Assembly: GCA_026874595.1 (NCBI GenBank)
Contig: CM049314.1
Span: 61,361,300-61,425,299 of the forward strand
Reading direction: 5' to 3'
DNA from: Sipunculus nudus
Taxonomy: Eukaryota > Annelida > Sipuncula > Golfingiida > Sipunculidae
Length of the DNA stretch: 64,000 nucleotides
Position numbers and translations under genes: made by a program. The notes beneath the pieces were generated by a model, which worked only from the letters and a program-made list of their open reading frames with translations, had not been told where the DNA came from and did not search any database. Within the stretch, counting starts at the first letter, position 1; each line of letters opens with the position of its first letter. Positions 23,240 through 36,540 of the stretch are shown one piece after another.

Positions 23240-24270
23240 TGTGTGCTGATAAACCTGTGAAGGTTTGAACTCGTTCTTAATGATATACGATGTATGGACA
23301 CGCAAAAATAAGATGCCACACACAATAGACAATTTTGAGAAGGACTGAGACCAGAAAACACCAAGCAGTAACTGCGTCTATTGCTTTTCTGGCGTTTTTG
23401 AAACATAGTTTTAAATTTTTAGATAATTCCGGATATTTTGTAGACTATACACTCTATGCGAAGCGGAATAGGCTAGCTTCTCCAGGTCAAACCAGCCGTG
23501 TTTAACAGATTCCCTTCCAAGTTGAATTGTAAAGTTGTTTAAGGTGACTGTCCATGTCACTTGCTGCTTCTTTAGGTTTTAGTTTAAAGACAATTATTTT
23601 CTTAAAGTCTTCTTGCTTGAGGCCGTCCATTTGGGAGGGTTTTAAAATCTACTTCAGTTTGTGATTTCTCCAACAGTCATCAGCGCCCTTAGTCCCTGAT
23701 CTTGATTTCCATTCGGTTGCTTCTCCCCTGTCTTTGTGATCAATCCAGGATCACCAGATAGAAAGAGGTGATGCTAATGCATGGAGTACACCTTTAATAC
23801 CTTTTATGAGGTTTCTCCACAATGAGGGGTCAGCGACAGCTTCCTCCCATGTTCCGACTTCAATGTGTGCATAATCTTAGGTCTCTTTTGCAAGTATCCT
23901 TAAAATAGAGATTTTGTGGGACCTCTTGGCCTGATGCCACATTCCAGTTCACAATAGAAAAAGGTCTTTCGGGATACGATTTCTTCCCATCCGTCTAATG
24001 ATGCCTAGCTTGGAGTATCCGTTTTTCGGTGAGCACAGGAAAGATGGTTGTCGATTTGAAATATGGACGACGTCTGTACTGGTTACTTTGTCTTTCATTA
24101 CTTCCATTTATTCATTACTTCCATTGTTCTTCATTGACACCTCATATCGGAAACATTAAGCCTTGTCTCATGTTGTGTATGTCCCATATTTCGCTACCAC
24201 AGAGAAGAATGCTGAGAACACAAGCTTAACTCGCCTCTGAATGTTCAGTCTCAGATTCCTGTTTCCCACA
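23240..24270 (-). mobile_element. Decayed LINE 3' part, upstream of copy B
   Basis: Best preserved of the three copies. Minus-strand frames read KLVFSAFF (reverse-transcriptase tail), DKVTSTDVV, then IIRRMGRNRIPKDL (about 24000-23955) and HIEVGTWEEAVADPSLWRNL (about 23870-23810). These match the usual LINE C-terminal order of an LGHV-x-RM block, R-x-P-K, then a GRP-x-LR-x-KD-like segment and W.E...DR..WR. Interrupted by stops. Related to 12955-14640 and 36541-38640. Confidence 0.66.
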
Positions 24271-24289
24271 TGTATATAATTTGAACATA

Positions 24290-25028
24290 AGGGTTTAAAC
24301 AGTAATGATGACTATAATTTATAAAGGATACAGTTTCATTTATACAGGTTCATATTGAGAAATGTTTTATCCATGCTAGTGCAACTATCCTTTTGAAAAA
24401 TACTACTAATATCCTATTTATAGATTTTAAAACTATTTACTACAAGTATAAGAAACTGCTTTTGCATTCCTACTAATTTCACTTTCTTATTAGCTTAAAA
24501 GCACCACGTCACATATTATACTTAAATTCCGTTTTCTTCAGCTGTGCGTTTAAAATTAAATTGTCATTCCTCGTACCTAATTATCTAATTTATTTCTTGT
24601 TATATTCTATTATAATGGAATACTTTCAAGGTAATCAGGTTATGTTAAATAAGCGTCTGACCTTCCATTCTTAGTAAATAAATTATTGACTTAATTGATA
24701 AGGCCGGGGACACCCTGTTGCATATTCTGAGTGTAATACATTATATCAATAGCATTTGATATCTAATTACAAAGTCCAAATGCAATCATTGGGATCATTG
24801 TTCCATTTCCATAATGTACATGCATAAGTCACCGAGACTCATTTAATTGCACAGGCGTTTGCATGTTTACATCTGACATGTTTTGACGACCCTTTTGATG
24901 ACGATTAGCTCCAATAACAAAATAGCAGAAACAACAAAATAACAGTTTTTCAACAGAATATATATTAATTATAAAGACAAAATCTGGTACATTTCAGTTA
25001 CATATCTCTGTTACAAACAAATCATAAA
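24290..25028. other. Upstream flank of copy B, promoter segment deleted
   Basis: Aligns by eye with the D flank until GTTTTTCAAC (24945-24954) and again from TTAATTATAAAGAC (24964 onward). The intervening region, about 0.6 kb in D (39229-39820), which contains the TATA-like box and the non-coding exon, is missing. Confidence 0.6.
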
Positions 25029-25352
25029 ATGGAGGGAAATTCAAAGAACATTATTTCGGACAGGTTAGAACGATACCAGATCATAGGCATATGTGTGGCT
25101 CTCCTGGTTCAGTGGCCATTCGCTCTTCATAACATCGGATATAATTTCTTCGCCGCAACACCAGACCATTGGTGCGCTTTGGACAAACATCCTCAGCTAG
25201 TTAACCTTACGGAATATCAATGGAAATTTATATCTATCCCAAGCAAGGTTGGTTTGATTACATTTACTCTAACGGGGGATGATAAGGCGGACCTAACTGT
25301 CTTGTTATTGAAGTGTTTATTTTCGCAAATCGGTTGAAATGCTGTGTCTTAA

Positions 25353-25370
25353 TGGAGGCTCGTCCGGGAT
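25353..25370 (+). other. tRNA-Pro primer-binding-site-like sequence in intron of copy B
   Basis: TGGAGGCTCGTCCGGGAT, one mismatch to the complement of the tRNA-Pro 3' end plus CCA. It sits at the equivalent intron position to the sites in A, C and D. Confidence 0.5.
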
Positions 25371-26021
25371 TTTGCCTTTGAGGCTCAGTGAAAGGTAATT
25401 TGTGTAATAATTACGGCTTATGTCAACAAAGATGTAACTCTTGCAATGACAATTAGAACTAGCCATCCAAATGAGCATGCTCTTATATAAGCAGATAGTA
25501 CACAGCATAGCAAATCATACATGGTTACATATACAATGTAGGATCAGTCTCGAGATTTAAATCCCTCCAGGCTCCTCGTGTTACGTTTGAAACTGTAAAG
25601 ATCTGTTAAAAAGCAATTCCTTTTAGGGTCCTATAAAAACACCAGCCTGTCCAGGCACTTTAGCATGCAACTATCAGAATCATTTTTTTTTACCGCCATC
25701 CATTCGACCGGTTTTCCTATCTAAAAATTCCTGAGGAAAATTTTTGTGGGACTATCCTTGTCCTTTTTTAGGGTTAATACAGATCTAAAGTGACATTGGA
25801 ATAGACCTGGATATGAATATATATCGACGTTCGGGACTAAAACTGATAAGAATAATATAAATCTTTAATGTTTAAAGGGATAAACCTTAAATAAATGAAC
25901 CATGACCAGTCGAGTCCATGTCGTGTATATCTTACACAAAGTAACACCTGATTGCTTTTACGTTTTGCATCAGCAGTTTACACATATTGATACCATATGT
26001 TTTTTTAAGAAAAAGCTATTT

Positions 26022-26042
26022 GACCCCCCCCCCCCCCCCCCC
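26022..26042. repeat. Poly-C run
   Basis: About 19-20 C residues in the intron of copy B; its length may be misassembled. Confidence 0.9.
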
Positions 26043-27610
26043 ATGTTTAACAGTCTCACAAGCAGTGTTGAATACGTTCACTTTTCTCTGACGGTCACTT
26101 TTTCCAACTTGACCATATATAATACTGTTTCCTTTTTTACATATATTCAGATATATGACGGTCAAAGACAGTTCAGTCAGTGTCAGATGTATTCCTGGCC
26201 ATCATCTCCAAACATTTCCTCGACAGAAATTAGGGAAATACTCAATTCGCAAATGCATGGTACTCCTCTGGTCGGAGGAAACCGGACATCGTACTCTAGG
26301 TGAGAATATGATCGACTCACTGGCGTCAATGACTCTTTTGTAACAGAACAGGACTTGGTTTGTGAGAGAGCATAGTTAAAATCCACGGTGGCCTCAGTCT
26401 TTGCTGTCGGTGCGATTATTGGAATGCCAGCCTTTGGATATTTGGCAGACATGTTTGGCAGACGTAAAGTGTTGATCTTAACCTATTTGGCCACAGTTGT
26501 GTTTGGAATAGGTTTGGTATTTTGTGAGGATCTGGCCCTGTTTATTGTTATACGTTTGATTGTATCATGTTTCATAAACGGCGCAGTCTGTGTCAGTTTT
26601 ACCTATGCTATGGAAATCGTGGAACAAAGTCAGCGCTCTCTCGTCGCAAGTCTGAGGTGGATAACGTGGGCATTCGGGGAAGTGGTTTTAACTGGTGTTG
26701 CATACTTTCTTCGTAAGCGATTTGACTTCATGATAATATCCGCTTTGATTACCGGTGTAATCCTTATTCCGATTTGGTTTATTCCGGAATCACGCCATTG
26801 GCTTATCGCCAAAGGAAACAGCATGGAAACGGCAAAAACTGTTACATCATTGGTTAACACTAACAAGCAACAGGTACATGAGCGTTTATCAGAAAGTGAC
26901 AAAAAGGATGACGGCGGAGAAGAAACACACCTCATGGATTTAGTTAAAACGCCCGGTATTCGGATGTTATCCTTTATTCTCTGGATTAACTGGATTACTG
27001 GCACATTGAGATTTTATGCGATATCTTGGAATGCCTCAGATATCGCAGGGAATATATATTTAAATGTTTTGCTTTCTGGAGCAGTCGAACTCCCGGCGTA
27101 CATAATTATGGTACCCCTCTTGCAGAAACTAGGTCGCCGGATATCGTTTGCTGGAACTAACATCTTAGCAGGGGTCTTCATGTTGTGTTCTATGGCGGCC
27201 CCTGAATTGCAGGTTACCATGGTTATGTTATCGAAATTCTTCGTGACAATATCCTTTTCTGTGATTTGTCAATGGACCACAGAACTGTACCCTAATGTAG
27301 CTAGGTCATCTGGGCTTGGGGTTGCCAGTATATGGGCTTGAACTGGAGCTTTGGTTTCCCCGTATTTGCCTCTATTTGGATCATGGGTATTACCGACCAC
27401 AGCTTCTTGAGTATAGTTGCTACCATCTCCAGTTTTCTTCTTCCGGAGACTCGAAATAAGGTGCTGCCTTCTAACGTCAAAGATGCGGAAACAATAGCAA
27501 AGAAAGAGATCTATGATCGAGTGAAATGTTGTAAGCAGAACGAGGAACAAGCCAACTTACCATCGGAGGAAAACAAAGAAGAAGACTATGGATCCAAAGC
27601 GGGAACTTAA

Positions 27611-28630
27611 ATCATTTAAGAGACACACATTTAATTCTCCTTGCCGTGCTTCTGTTATTTCCCAAATTCTATGCACAAGGACATTTGGAATAGTTAGTAT
27701 TCTACTTGTACCGTTTGTGATGAATGTGTTTTGTAGAGTGAGAACCAGACATGAATCAACCGCTACACAGTTGACACATGTTGAACTACATTTTAAAACA
27801 CCTGCCTTGCATGCAGGAATACTTGTAGGATTTTTTCGAACTGCACAAACCTGTAATCATTCGTTCACTGTAAGCAAAAAACGAGTTCTATTGGACCCAT
27901 CTGTAAGGCCTGCAGCTGAATGGCAAGTGATGAGGATCCTTAAAGACAGGAGCCCATTGGTTTCAAAGTTTAACCATTTCAAGTTGAACTAAAGTTTCTG
28001 TTCATAGCTTTAACATAATATATATGAATATTGTGAAGAGATGATGAAAATAAAATATAACAGGATATTTGCAAACCCGTATACAAGAGTCAATTACATC
28101 GCGTATAGCCTAGATAAAAGTGATCAGTTAAATCATATTCCCGTGGACATAAAAGTGGATTTTTAGTCTCAAACGGGAACAACGGCACAACTCTTTTATT
28201 ACCTTTACACTGTTAGGGCTAAGCTTATAGTCAAAGTACACCCTGGGTGCAATAAGAAAAAGACAGTACTTCATGCCGTTTTTATTGCAGACAATATCCG
28301 CAGGGTTACTTTTATCTTTACTAACACCCGGATGGTGTCCATACTAAACTACCTCAGGTCCCATAGACCAAGTGGGGTATCTGATGAACCTCATTTGCTG
28401 ACTCCTAGGGGAACGAATAGGGACGAACACTGGGTCAGTCCAATTAGGTGGTAGTGTCGAGTGTCGAGTTGTTTGTCTACCATGACGTACACTGCAGATT
28501 TGTCATATATGATGGGTTTGCGCTGTTGATTGTTGCCTTCGTGTTGGTCCGTAAAGCGTTTTAAGAGTCATCAGAGAAAAGGACACCTTGAGAGTTTTAA
28601 TGGCAAAAAGAAATCGGATTACATTTACAA
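27611..28630. other. 3' flank of copy B, then unassigned sequence
   Basis: 27611 to about 28250 matches the D flank (for example TACACCCTGGG near 28236 and 43420). A 134-codon frame starting at 27588 overlaps the pseudogene end and lacks any recognised similarity; I treat it as chance. Nothing recognised from 28250 to 28630. Confidence 0.45.
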
Positions 28631-28632
28631 AA

Positions 28633-31036
28633 ACAAGGGACCCATGGGTCACGGCGCTCAGCTGTTATATATGATAAAAAATATTATTTGGGAAAGAGGC
28701 ACGTGGTGATTTTGTGTGGTAATAAATATAAGTTTATTATGAGTCGTTGGTGTTTAGCTTATGTATGATTTTGATAGTATCTTTGGAGACAGGGAAGAAG
28801 ATTGATTTCATTTATTTTATTAACAAATGGAGTGCTATTGTCACACAGATTTTGACTCTGCCATATAACTTATAAGCAGCACATTTAATAAAAGAGTAAC
28901 TATTTATTAAAATTTAATAACAAATATTGTGCCATATAATTTTTATTCTAAAAAAATAATAAGAAAATCATATGATTTTTTAAAATAAAATATAACTGAA
29001 ATGATTATTGAAATAATATTATAGAATATATTCATGAATACAGTTTGAAAGTATCTGCACTGGTATTCAAATACCTTTATTTTTACCTGAGTTCCCATTC
29101 TTATGCAATAAAATTTTTTAATGGAGTACATATTCATATTCATATTCATATACATTTGCAAAGTATTCGCACCATGTCTGGTATTTATTCAGTTTTCACC
29201 AAACAATGATGTCGAGAATCCAGAATATACAAAATTCACAAATTTAAATAATGATCATAAGTACCTGGTTTTAGGGCTTTTATTTATATTTAAAAAAAAT
29301 AAATGTAATATATTCACTTTGGACTACTTTCCCATCAATCTTCACACTAGACACAGTAGGAATCTAGATTAATATTATCAACTGCATCTTTGTCAATCAT
29401 TAATTTCCTTCATATGATCCCTAATGATTAGTAATGAATAATATGATTAATTTTTTTATCATTAAAATTTAACTGAAAAATACCATAGGTGACTGCATGG
29501 TGTTATTTGGAATAACATTGACATTGACATTCTATCCATCCATACAAGATTCTTACATCATCAGTAACTTCAAGTTAATTTTCTGTTACTCGTCAACTAA
29601 CAAATTCCTTTTCTATTAATTTTCATTTAATTTGTTTTAAAACCCCAATACAAAATTATTAATTAATTGTTCATTGTTATGTTGTTTTTCAAAACAGCTA
29701 CTAGATGAGTTGGGTTGGACAACAGCTCAACTGTGGCTGGGCATTAGCTGCCTGGCTGCCCCAGTGTATGCTTCGCTCAAGCATGCATAACTTGATGAAA
29801 GATCATAAAAAAGGTCAACATACAGGTGACTGAAGAGGGGCTGGATTGAGCCTGAGTTTGGTATTCAATTGAATCTTGATTAAATAATGTTACATCCCTG
29901 ACAAAAAATCTCTAGCTTCAGCAATCCTCTTTTTAAGGGAGTAAATATATTTCTTGATTTTTTAAAAAGTGCATTATGTTTGGGCCCATCACTTAAAACA
30001 ATTATGCAATACTGACATCATTTCTGGCATGTGCATAGCGAATGTATAGAAAAATATGTATATTATATATGATCAAAGTCAGATCAGTGTTTTTGATATT
30101 AGGCCGTCTTACAGTGTAACAATGGGTTTTTAATGGAAAAATGAAGTTAGTGAACTAAGTCCTACTGATCAAATTATGGCATGGTAGGGGATTTTAGAGA
30201 CATCTGACTGTATGCTAAATTTAAGGAACTTAGATCTCGAAGCTGGGGAGCTGAGCTCTAGCAAACTGCATAACACTAGCTTGATGTAAACATTATGTGA
30301 CATGGTGCTTGAAAACTTGAATAAAATCTATAGTTTTTGATCAACTGGTTTAAAATTTTTGGTGTTAACAGACAAAATGCTAACAAAAACATACTGTGAA
30401 AATTAACTCCGCAGTACTTACAGGAAAAAAACGTGCCATGGTCGAAGCTGGGCAAAATTTAAGTTACCAATTTTATATTTTTGCCAATATTTAAAATATT
30501 TAACAGATTTTGATCTGATTTTTGGTATACAATTAAATATTGATCAATTAAAGTTGTATTACTGAAAAGAAGTCCCTACCTTTAACACTTTTGGTCTTAA
30601 GTGACCAAATATGTTTCCTGATTTTTTTACAAAGTCCATTATGTTTGGGCCCATAACTTTTTAAGTTAAATAAAACTGACTTAATTTCTGGCATGTACAT
30701 AGGAACTATATAGAGGAATATTTATGGTAAATATGAAGAAAACCAGATGAGTGGTTTTGATATTAGGCAGTCCTGAAGTGTGAAAATAGATTTCTAATAA
30801 AAAAATTGAGGTTTTTCCTTAATATCTCGAAGGAACGAAGTCCTATTGACCAAATTTTCGGCATGGTAGGAGATTTTGGGGACATCTAACTGTATGGCGA
30901 ATTTCAGATTCGTAGGTCCAATGGTGTCGAAACGTGCCAGTCTTACGGACGGACATCCGGACAGACAGACAGACGGACGGACGGACAATGGACCACGACT
31001 ATAGCTCAGATGACTTATAGTCAGCTGAGCTAAAAA
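28633..31036 (+). mobile_element. Unclassified interspersed element, full copy 1
   Basis: Begins ACAAGGGACCCATGGGTCAC (containing the palindrome GACCCATGGGTC) and ends in a (GACG)n-rich stretch, a 31-nt hairpin (31002-31032) and CTAAAAA. Matches 57588-60219 along its length. No protein is encoded. Head and tail both carry CTCAGCTG followed two bases later by TATA, in inverted orientation. Helitron-like, foldback or other non-autonomous origin all remain possible. Confidence 0.62.
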
Positions 31037-32171
31037 TGTAACCATTTGTATGTGGAGAACAGTTAATGGAAAAGCCATCCCGTGTTCAGTGTATACCAGG
31101 TCAGAAACGCTTGAATATGCTGTGTCGAGCTGATTCAGTTGAATATTTGACAAGGATGAAATTGTCATAATGTGCCGTCATAAGTACCAACTCCCCGTAT
31201 TTCGATTGAACCAATGTTTCCAGTTGTACGTGGAGAACAGTGTAAAATAAATGGAACAGCCACATGAAACTCCTGGGTACCTGGTTTCGAGGGGCCCGCG
31301 CGGACAGATATACATGAATATATGAATATATTTACATATAGGTGTGTTTTCCACATGCCTCATCATGTATCTTTTAACAGAAATGTGAACGGTGATAGGT
31401 CACAATAAATAGAAATACGAAAAAGGGACCAACTTTACTTATCATTTTAACTCGCCTTGAACTTGTTCACATTAAACTCTGTACTAGAAAAAGGTGATTA
31501 GAAGAAGAAGAATAATTTTTTGCAGTTGCTGGAGACAGACACTATTTTCCAGTCAATTTCTTTACCGTGTTTCGTTTTAACAAATAGGTCAAACAATTTG
31601 AGCATTTGGAAAAAAACAACTAACCACTTTTCAATCAAATTACTATGTCATAGTTTGCATCAACTCATGAGCCAAACCCTTCAGATGTGTGTCATTGCAT
31701 ACATTAATTGACAACATAAAAAAATGCCATATTTTGTCTCAAGAATTTGATTGATTGCAAGATCCAATGTTTATCGTTATCTAGTCTCGGCAAATGGTCT
31801 CAGTGAAAGATAATAGTAGTAATATGTTACATGTATTTATCAATCAATCATCACAAAAATAATTAATGAACACAGACTGGACGATATTAAGGACCACAGT
31901 GAGCTTGAAGCATTGAAATAAACTGTCATCCTACATATTTAGTTAATATGATTGCTAATTTATGAATTAATAATGAATATAAAAAGAATATTCCTCGCTC
32001 ATGATTAGCATATTCTGTTGTTGGATATGCAGTCAACTTTGTCCCTACCGTTTACATAATTTTTAAAGGAGTGTATTCAAAGGCATGTAAATACGTGTTT
32101 TGAAAACTAATTGTATAAAGATATATAATTTTAAAGCCGACAAAAGCCAAGTTTTGGTATCACGTTTGAAT
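31037..32171. other. Intergenic, nothing recognised
   Basis: AT-rich; short open frames only. A duplicated phrase, GTGGAGAACAGT at 31052 and 31230, is followed each time by TAA or TTAAT and ATGGAA; it is the only internal structure noticed. Confidence 0.4.
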
Positions 32172-32650
32172 ATAAATATTATCAATTAAATATTGATCAA
32201 TTAAAGTTGTATTACTGAAAAGAAGTCCCTACCTTTAACACTTTTGGTCTTAAGTGACCAAATATGTTTCCTGATTTTTTTACAAAGTCCATTATGTTTG
32301 GGCCCATAACTTTTTTAAATTAAATAATACTGACTTAATTTCTGGCATGTACATAAGGACTATATATAGAAATATTTATGGTAAATATGAAGAAAACCAG
32401 ATGAGTGGTTTTGATATTAGGCAGTCCTGAAGTGTGAAAATAGATTTCTAATAAAAAATTGAGTTTTTTCCTTAATATCTCGGAGGAACGAAGTCCTATT
32501 GACCCAATTTTCGGCATGGTAGGAGATTTTGGGGACATCTAACTGTATGGCGAATTTCAGATTCGTAGGACCAATTGTGTCGAAACGTGCCAGTCTTACG
32601 GGCGGACATCGGGACGGACGGACGGACAGATGAATTATAGTCAGCTGAGC
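32172..32650 (+). mobile_element. 3' fragment of the unclassified interspersed element
   Basis: Nearly identical to 30535-31030 of full copy 1 (ATATTGATCAATTAAAG, CTTTAACACTTTTGGTCTT and onward), but ends in a truncated hairpin ending CAGCTGAGC. The conserved upstream flank of copy C begins right after. Confidence 0.7.
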
Positions 32651-32655
32651 AAATC

Positions 32656-33430
32656 ATAACTAATAAGGATACAGTTTCATGTTAAACACATCTCACTTTA
32701 ACTTAATGAAAATGTTCTTATTCATGTAGCATTTTATTAGTGCAACAGACAAATCTTCAAATATCCTAAGTACATATCTACATAAAATATTGATATTTGT
32801 ATACAATTTGCATTACAATTTACCACTATTAAACTTAATTAATCTTACATTTTAATTGGCTCTTTTTTAAGCTTATATCAGCTTAAACTTCTCCATTTAC
32901 GTTATTTCACAAGAAATAATTTTGAACGAAACGTCCACATATAAAACTTTAGATCCTGCGTTCTGCAGCTGTGTATGTCTCTAATACATAGTTATCTCAT
33001 ATATTTCAGCTTTAATAATATCAGAATGACATACTGACAAGTTAATTAGCTCATGGTAATTAGGTTTTGCACCTCCCATTGAAAGTAGAATAAAAAATCG
33101 TTAAGAAGGCCACAGACAACATGCTACATATTAGAAGTGTAACAGATGGGTCCAATTAATTAACAAAGGTGTTCGCAAGTCCATTTTCCTGGATGTTAAC
33201 TCGACTTATGTATAGACAAGAACCTGTGACGAAGTATCTCAACCCGAAACAAAAGGATGCAGACGATACTACAAAAATTTGAAGACTTCCAGAAACAATG
33301 CAACACAGCTGAACTTTCGACCCCAACGTACTTATCACAGCAAAAATTTAACTAGATGTTGAGGATTGGCTCATAAGTGGGATATTTCCTACATCACCAG
33401 GTTTATTTAAATGATATTTGAGGCTATTCT
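32656..33430. other. Upstream flank of copy C
   Basis: Begins AAGGATACAGTTTCATG like the other units. The LINE fragment that normally precedes this flank is absent; interspersed-element sequence stands there instead. Confidence 0.5.
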
Positions 33431-33432
33431 TT

Positions 33433-33609
33433 TATAAATAAATACTCGTTTGCTGTTATTCAAGGGAAGATTTGGACACATGTAGTAAAAAATCTCAAAG
33501 GTATTTAATATGGCAGAGCCGAGGTAAAATAAGAACTAGTATTCTGATATGTGTGTGATATTTTAAGGAAAATAAAACAAGAAACAACTGTCATCCAGGT
33601 TTCGAAAAG
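33433..33609 (+). promoter_or_regulatory. Candidate promoter and non-coding first exon of copy C
   Basis: TATAAATA at 33433-33440 is followed by CTCGTTTGCTGTTATTCAAGG and, at 33609, by the donor AAAAG|GTAAGAATA. This is the best TATA box of the set, although the gene it serves is dead. Confidence 0.5.
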
Positions 33610-33825
33610 GTAAGAATAAATGTGTGGTGTGAATCGATCATGTAACTCGTCTTATATAAATATCTGTACAGCATTGACATTAAATCGGTCATTTTAGTAT
33701 TTCGCTCACGTTTTATGCTTAAACATTTTATTGGATAAACAGTTTTACCATTATTTATTAATTATTAAGACAGAGAACTTTATACATTCAGTCTTATTGT
33801 ATCTCTGTTACAAGCGAATCATCAA

Positions 33826-36411
33826 ATGAAGGAAAAAACCACAGAACAATGATTGGGAGAAGTTAGGACAGTACCAGTTTATAGTCATATGTGTGGCTCT
33901 CTTGGTTCAATGGCCGTCCTCTCTTCATAGCATGGGATATGATTTCTTCTCCACAACACCAGACCATTGGTGTGCTTACGACTCACATCTTCTGCTGGTA
34001 AACCTCACGGAATATCAATGAAAGTTCATATCTATCCCAAGTTAGGTTGGTATGAATCCATTTATTTCAATGAGGGATATAAAGATAGATCTAACTGTCT
34101 CGCCATTGAAGTTTGCTTTATTGGCGAAGCCGTTGAAAGGCATGACTTGTGTAATAATGGGGGATATTCCGGGATGGAGTCTTTGAAGCCCAGGGAAAGG
34201 TAGATTGTGTATTAATTGCCGCCACCTACTTCAACAAAAATATGACTCCTTGGATAACAAATCAATTAACCATCATAAAAAGTATTCTCTGCTTTAGGTA
34301 GGTAACACACCAGTATAGTATTACATTCATGGCGTCATATGCAATGCATCCTTTTTTCCATACTCCATTTTTCCAAAATTTTAAAATCACTGTATCCTTA
34401 AGTGTGCAGGGAACATGCAATATTTACTTATACATGTATATATTTCAACTGTGCCTATACTTAATATTTCACATGACTGAAGGCGTATATAAAATATGAA
34501 TTTAAAGGTTCATATACTTAAATCTAAAAAAAGATATTATAGTTGATCATAGAAAAACATTATCAGATAATATGCAGTATGAGCTGAATATATTTTCTAA
34601 GATTGACATTACTATTATATTGACCATTATCACGTTCATTTTTATCAACCTAGCACAATCAGTTAAACAGGAAATGTTTTGGTTTATACAAAGATCCCTT
34701 GGAAAACTTCATGGAATTTACCTCGCACTAATTCCTATTGTCTACTGTCCTAAATAACCTGGAAAACTAGAGGTGATTTTTCCTATCATTCAGTTTATAT
34801 AGACGAAAACTGAAATTAGAACACAGGTATATACATTGATCTGAATATTCAGAGACAGTCAGGTCTAAAAAATAGTATGGATAACATAAAACTTATTATT
34901 TATTTTGTACCTCTGATTAGATTCTTCTGGAAGAAATGTAAAATATGGGTCAACCTTGGCAAGTCTACCATGATCCTACAAATTCGCGCATCTCTTAAAT
35001 AAAGTAACAACTATATTAATACTCTTATGTCCGATTTAATGTTTGCATCAAGCTTAACACACATATTGATATAATACATTTCTTAAGAAGAGGCAAATTT
35101 AAACACCGTGTGACTATTTCAGATAACTTTAGTTTTATTTCAAAATTATAACAAACATATTTAAATACTGTCCCCTGCTCTGTTATATATACAAAAGGAC
35201 CCCGTAGTTTTATATTTTGATTAGTTTAATAAAAAGTTGTTTCCTCTCTTTTAATACATATGTAGATATAGGACGGTCACCTGAGTTCAGTCAATGTCAG
35301 AAGTATGCAAGGACTTCTTCTCCTAACATTTCCTCTATAGAAAATTGGGATGTACTAAATTTGCATCTATGATTCTTTAGTGAAAGAACCTAGCTTGGCT
35401 TGTGGCAGGGCATGGCAAAAATCCACGATAGGCTTTAATTGTTTCTGCCATTAGTGCGATTATCGGAACACCGGTGTTCGGATGTTCGGCAGACGTAAGG
35501 TGCTGAGCTTAACCAGTTTGGCAAAGGTTGGGTTTTGAATAGGTTTGGCTTCATGTGGGGATCTCGCCCTGTTTATGTTATGCGTTAAATTGTATTATGC
35601 TTCATAAACAGCGCAGTCTGTGTCAGTTTTAACTGTGCTATGGAAATCGTGGACCGAAGTCACCGCTCCCTCGTCGCAGGTCTAAAGGGGATAACATGGG
35701 CATTCTACTTTCTTCGTAAGCGATTTGACTTCATGATAATATCCGCATTGTGTACTGGTGTGATCTTTATTCCGATTTGGTTTATTCCGGAATCACGCCA
35801 TTGGCTAGTCACCAATGGGAACAGCACGGAAACGGCAAAAACTGACACATCCTTGGTTAAGGCTAAGAAACAAAAGGTACATGAGCATTTATTAGAAACA
35901 AAGCTCATGGATTTAGTTCAAACGCCGGTTTTCGTATTTTATCCTTTATTTTGTGGATTACTGGATTAATGCCACAATGCCTTTTATGCGATATCCTGGA
36001 ATGCCTCATATAACTCAGGGAATATATACATAATTATACATTTTCCTGTCGGGAGCAGTCTTACTATCGCCGTACATTATTACAGCACCCCTCTTGTATA
36101 TCTTAGGTCAGCCGATATTGTTTGCTGGAACTAGTATCCTGGCAGGAGTCTTCATGCTGTGTTCATTGGCCGCCCCTGCCATGCAGATTACAATGAAAAT
36201 GTTGTCAAAATTCTTCGTGACAATATATGGGCTGGAACAAGAGCTGTGGTTTCCCCGTATTTGCCTCTTTTTGGACCACAGGTGTTAACGACCACATGCG
36301 GCTTCCCATGTATAATTGCTGCCATCCCAAACTTTCTTCTCCCGGAGATTTAGAATAAGGTGCTGCCATCTAACGTCAGAGATGGGGAAACAATAACAAA
36401 GAAAGAGATAC
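33826..36411 (+). pseudogene. SLC22-like transporter, copy C (old pseudogene)
   Basis: Exon 1 relic 33826-34045 is 220 nt, one more than its intact relatives, because of a 1-nt insertion in the A run near 33833. In the family frame it also has TGA at 34019-34021 (a Trp codon in relatives) and TAG at 34043-34045. Exon 2 relic starts at 35266; its second codon is TAG and the acceptor has become TGTAG. About 80 nt are missing near 35366, further small deletions follow (for example before 35706 and inside the helix 10 region near 36228), and homology ends after AAAGAGATA at about 36411. A surviving block at 35640-35969 still reads RKRFDFMIISA and PESRHWL. Decay is far greater than in copy B. Confidence 0.9.
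34158..34175 (+). other. tRNA-Pro primer-binding-site-like sequence in intron of copy C
   Basis: TGGGGGATATTCCGGGAT keeps the TGGGGG end that A, B and D have partly lost. The four-copy consensus is TGGGGGCTCGTCCGGGAT. Confidence 0.5.
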
Positions 36412-36540
36412 AAACCTTATACATAATATGTATTTGTAGACTAAATTGATTATGAAAAGTAAATGTCAAAAATATCCACCTTTTACAGAAATATAACAGA
36501 ATGTTAGCACACTCATATACAATCATATAATCTTCCCTTC
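36412..36540. other. 3' flank relic of copy C
   Basis: Resembles 43131-43260 downstream of D (AATATAACAGAATGTT, then CTCATATACAA). Confidence 0.5.

Larger units (their letters stand above)
25029..27610 (+). pseudogene. SLC22-like transporter, copy B (recent pseudogene)
   Basis: Exon 1 25029-25247 is intact (MEGNSKN to SIPSK, donor AAG|GTTGGT). Exon 2 starts at 26151 (acceptor TATTCAG|ATA). Lesions in exon 2: TGA at 26301-26303 where D has TGG; TAG at 26373-26375 where D has TGG; TGA at 27339-27341 where D has AGA; and a 4-nt deletion at about 27401 (TGCG lost from ACATGCGGC). After the deletion the family C-terminus, LLPETRNKVLPS to the end, resumes in another frame. Between the second and third stops a 317-codon frame survives with GYLADMFGRRK and PESRHWLIAKG. 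The upstream promoter is also gone. Sequence remains close to copy D, so inactivation looks recent. Confidence 0.9.

Noticed and set aside
26301-27341. Stop-codon readthrough or recoding in copy B
   Set aside because: Two different stop codons replace ordinary Trp and Arg codons, a 4-nt deletion follows, and the promoter is missing; a pseudogene is the simpler reading.
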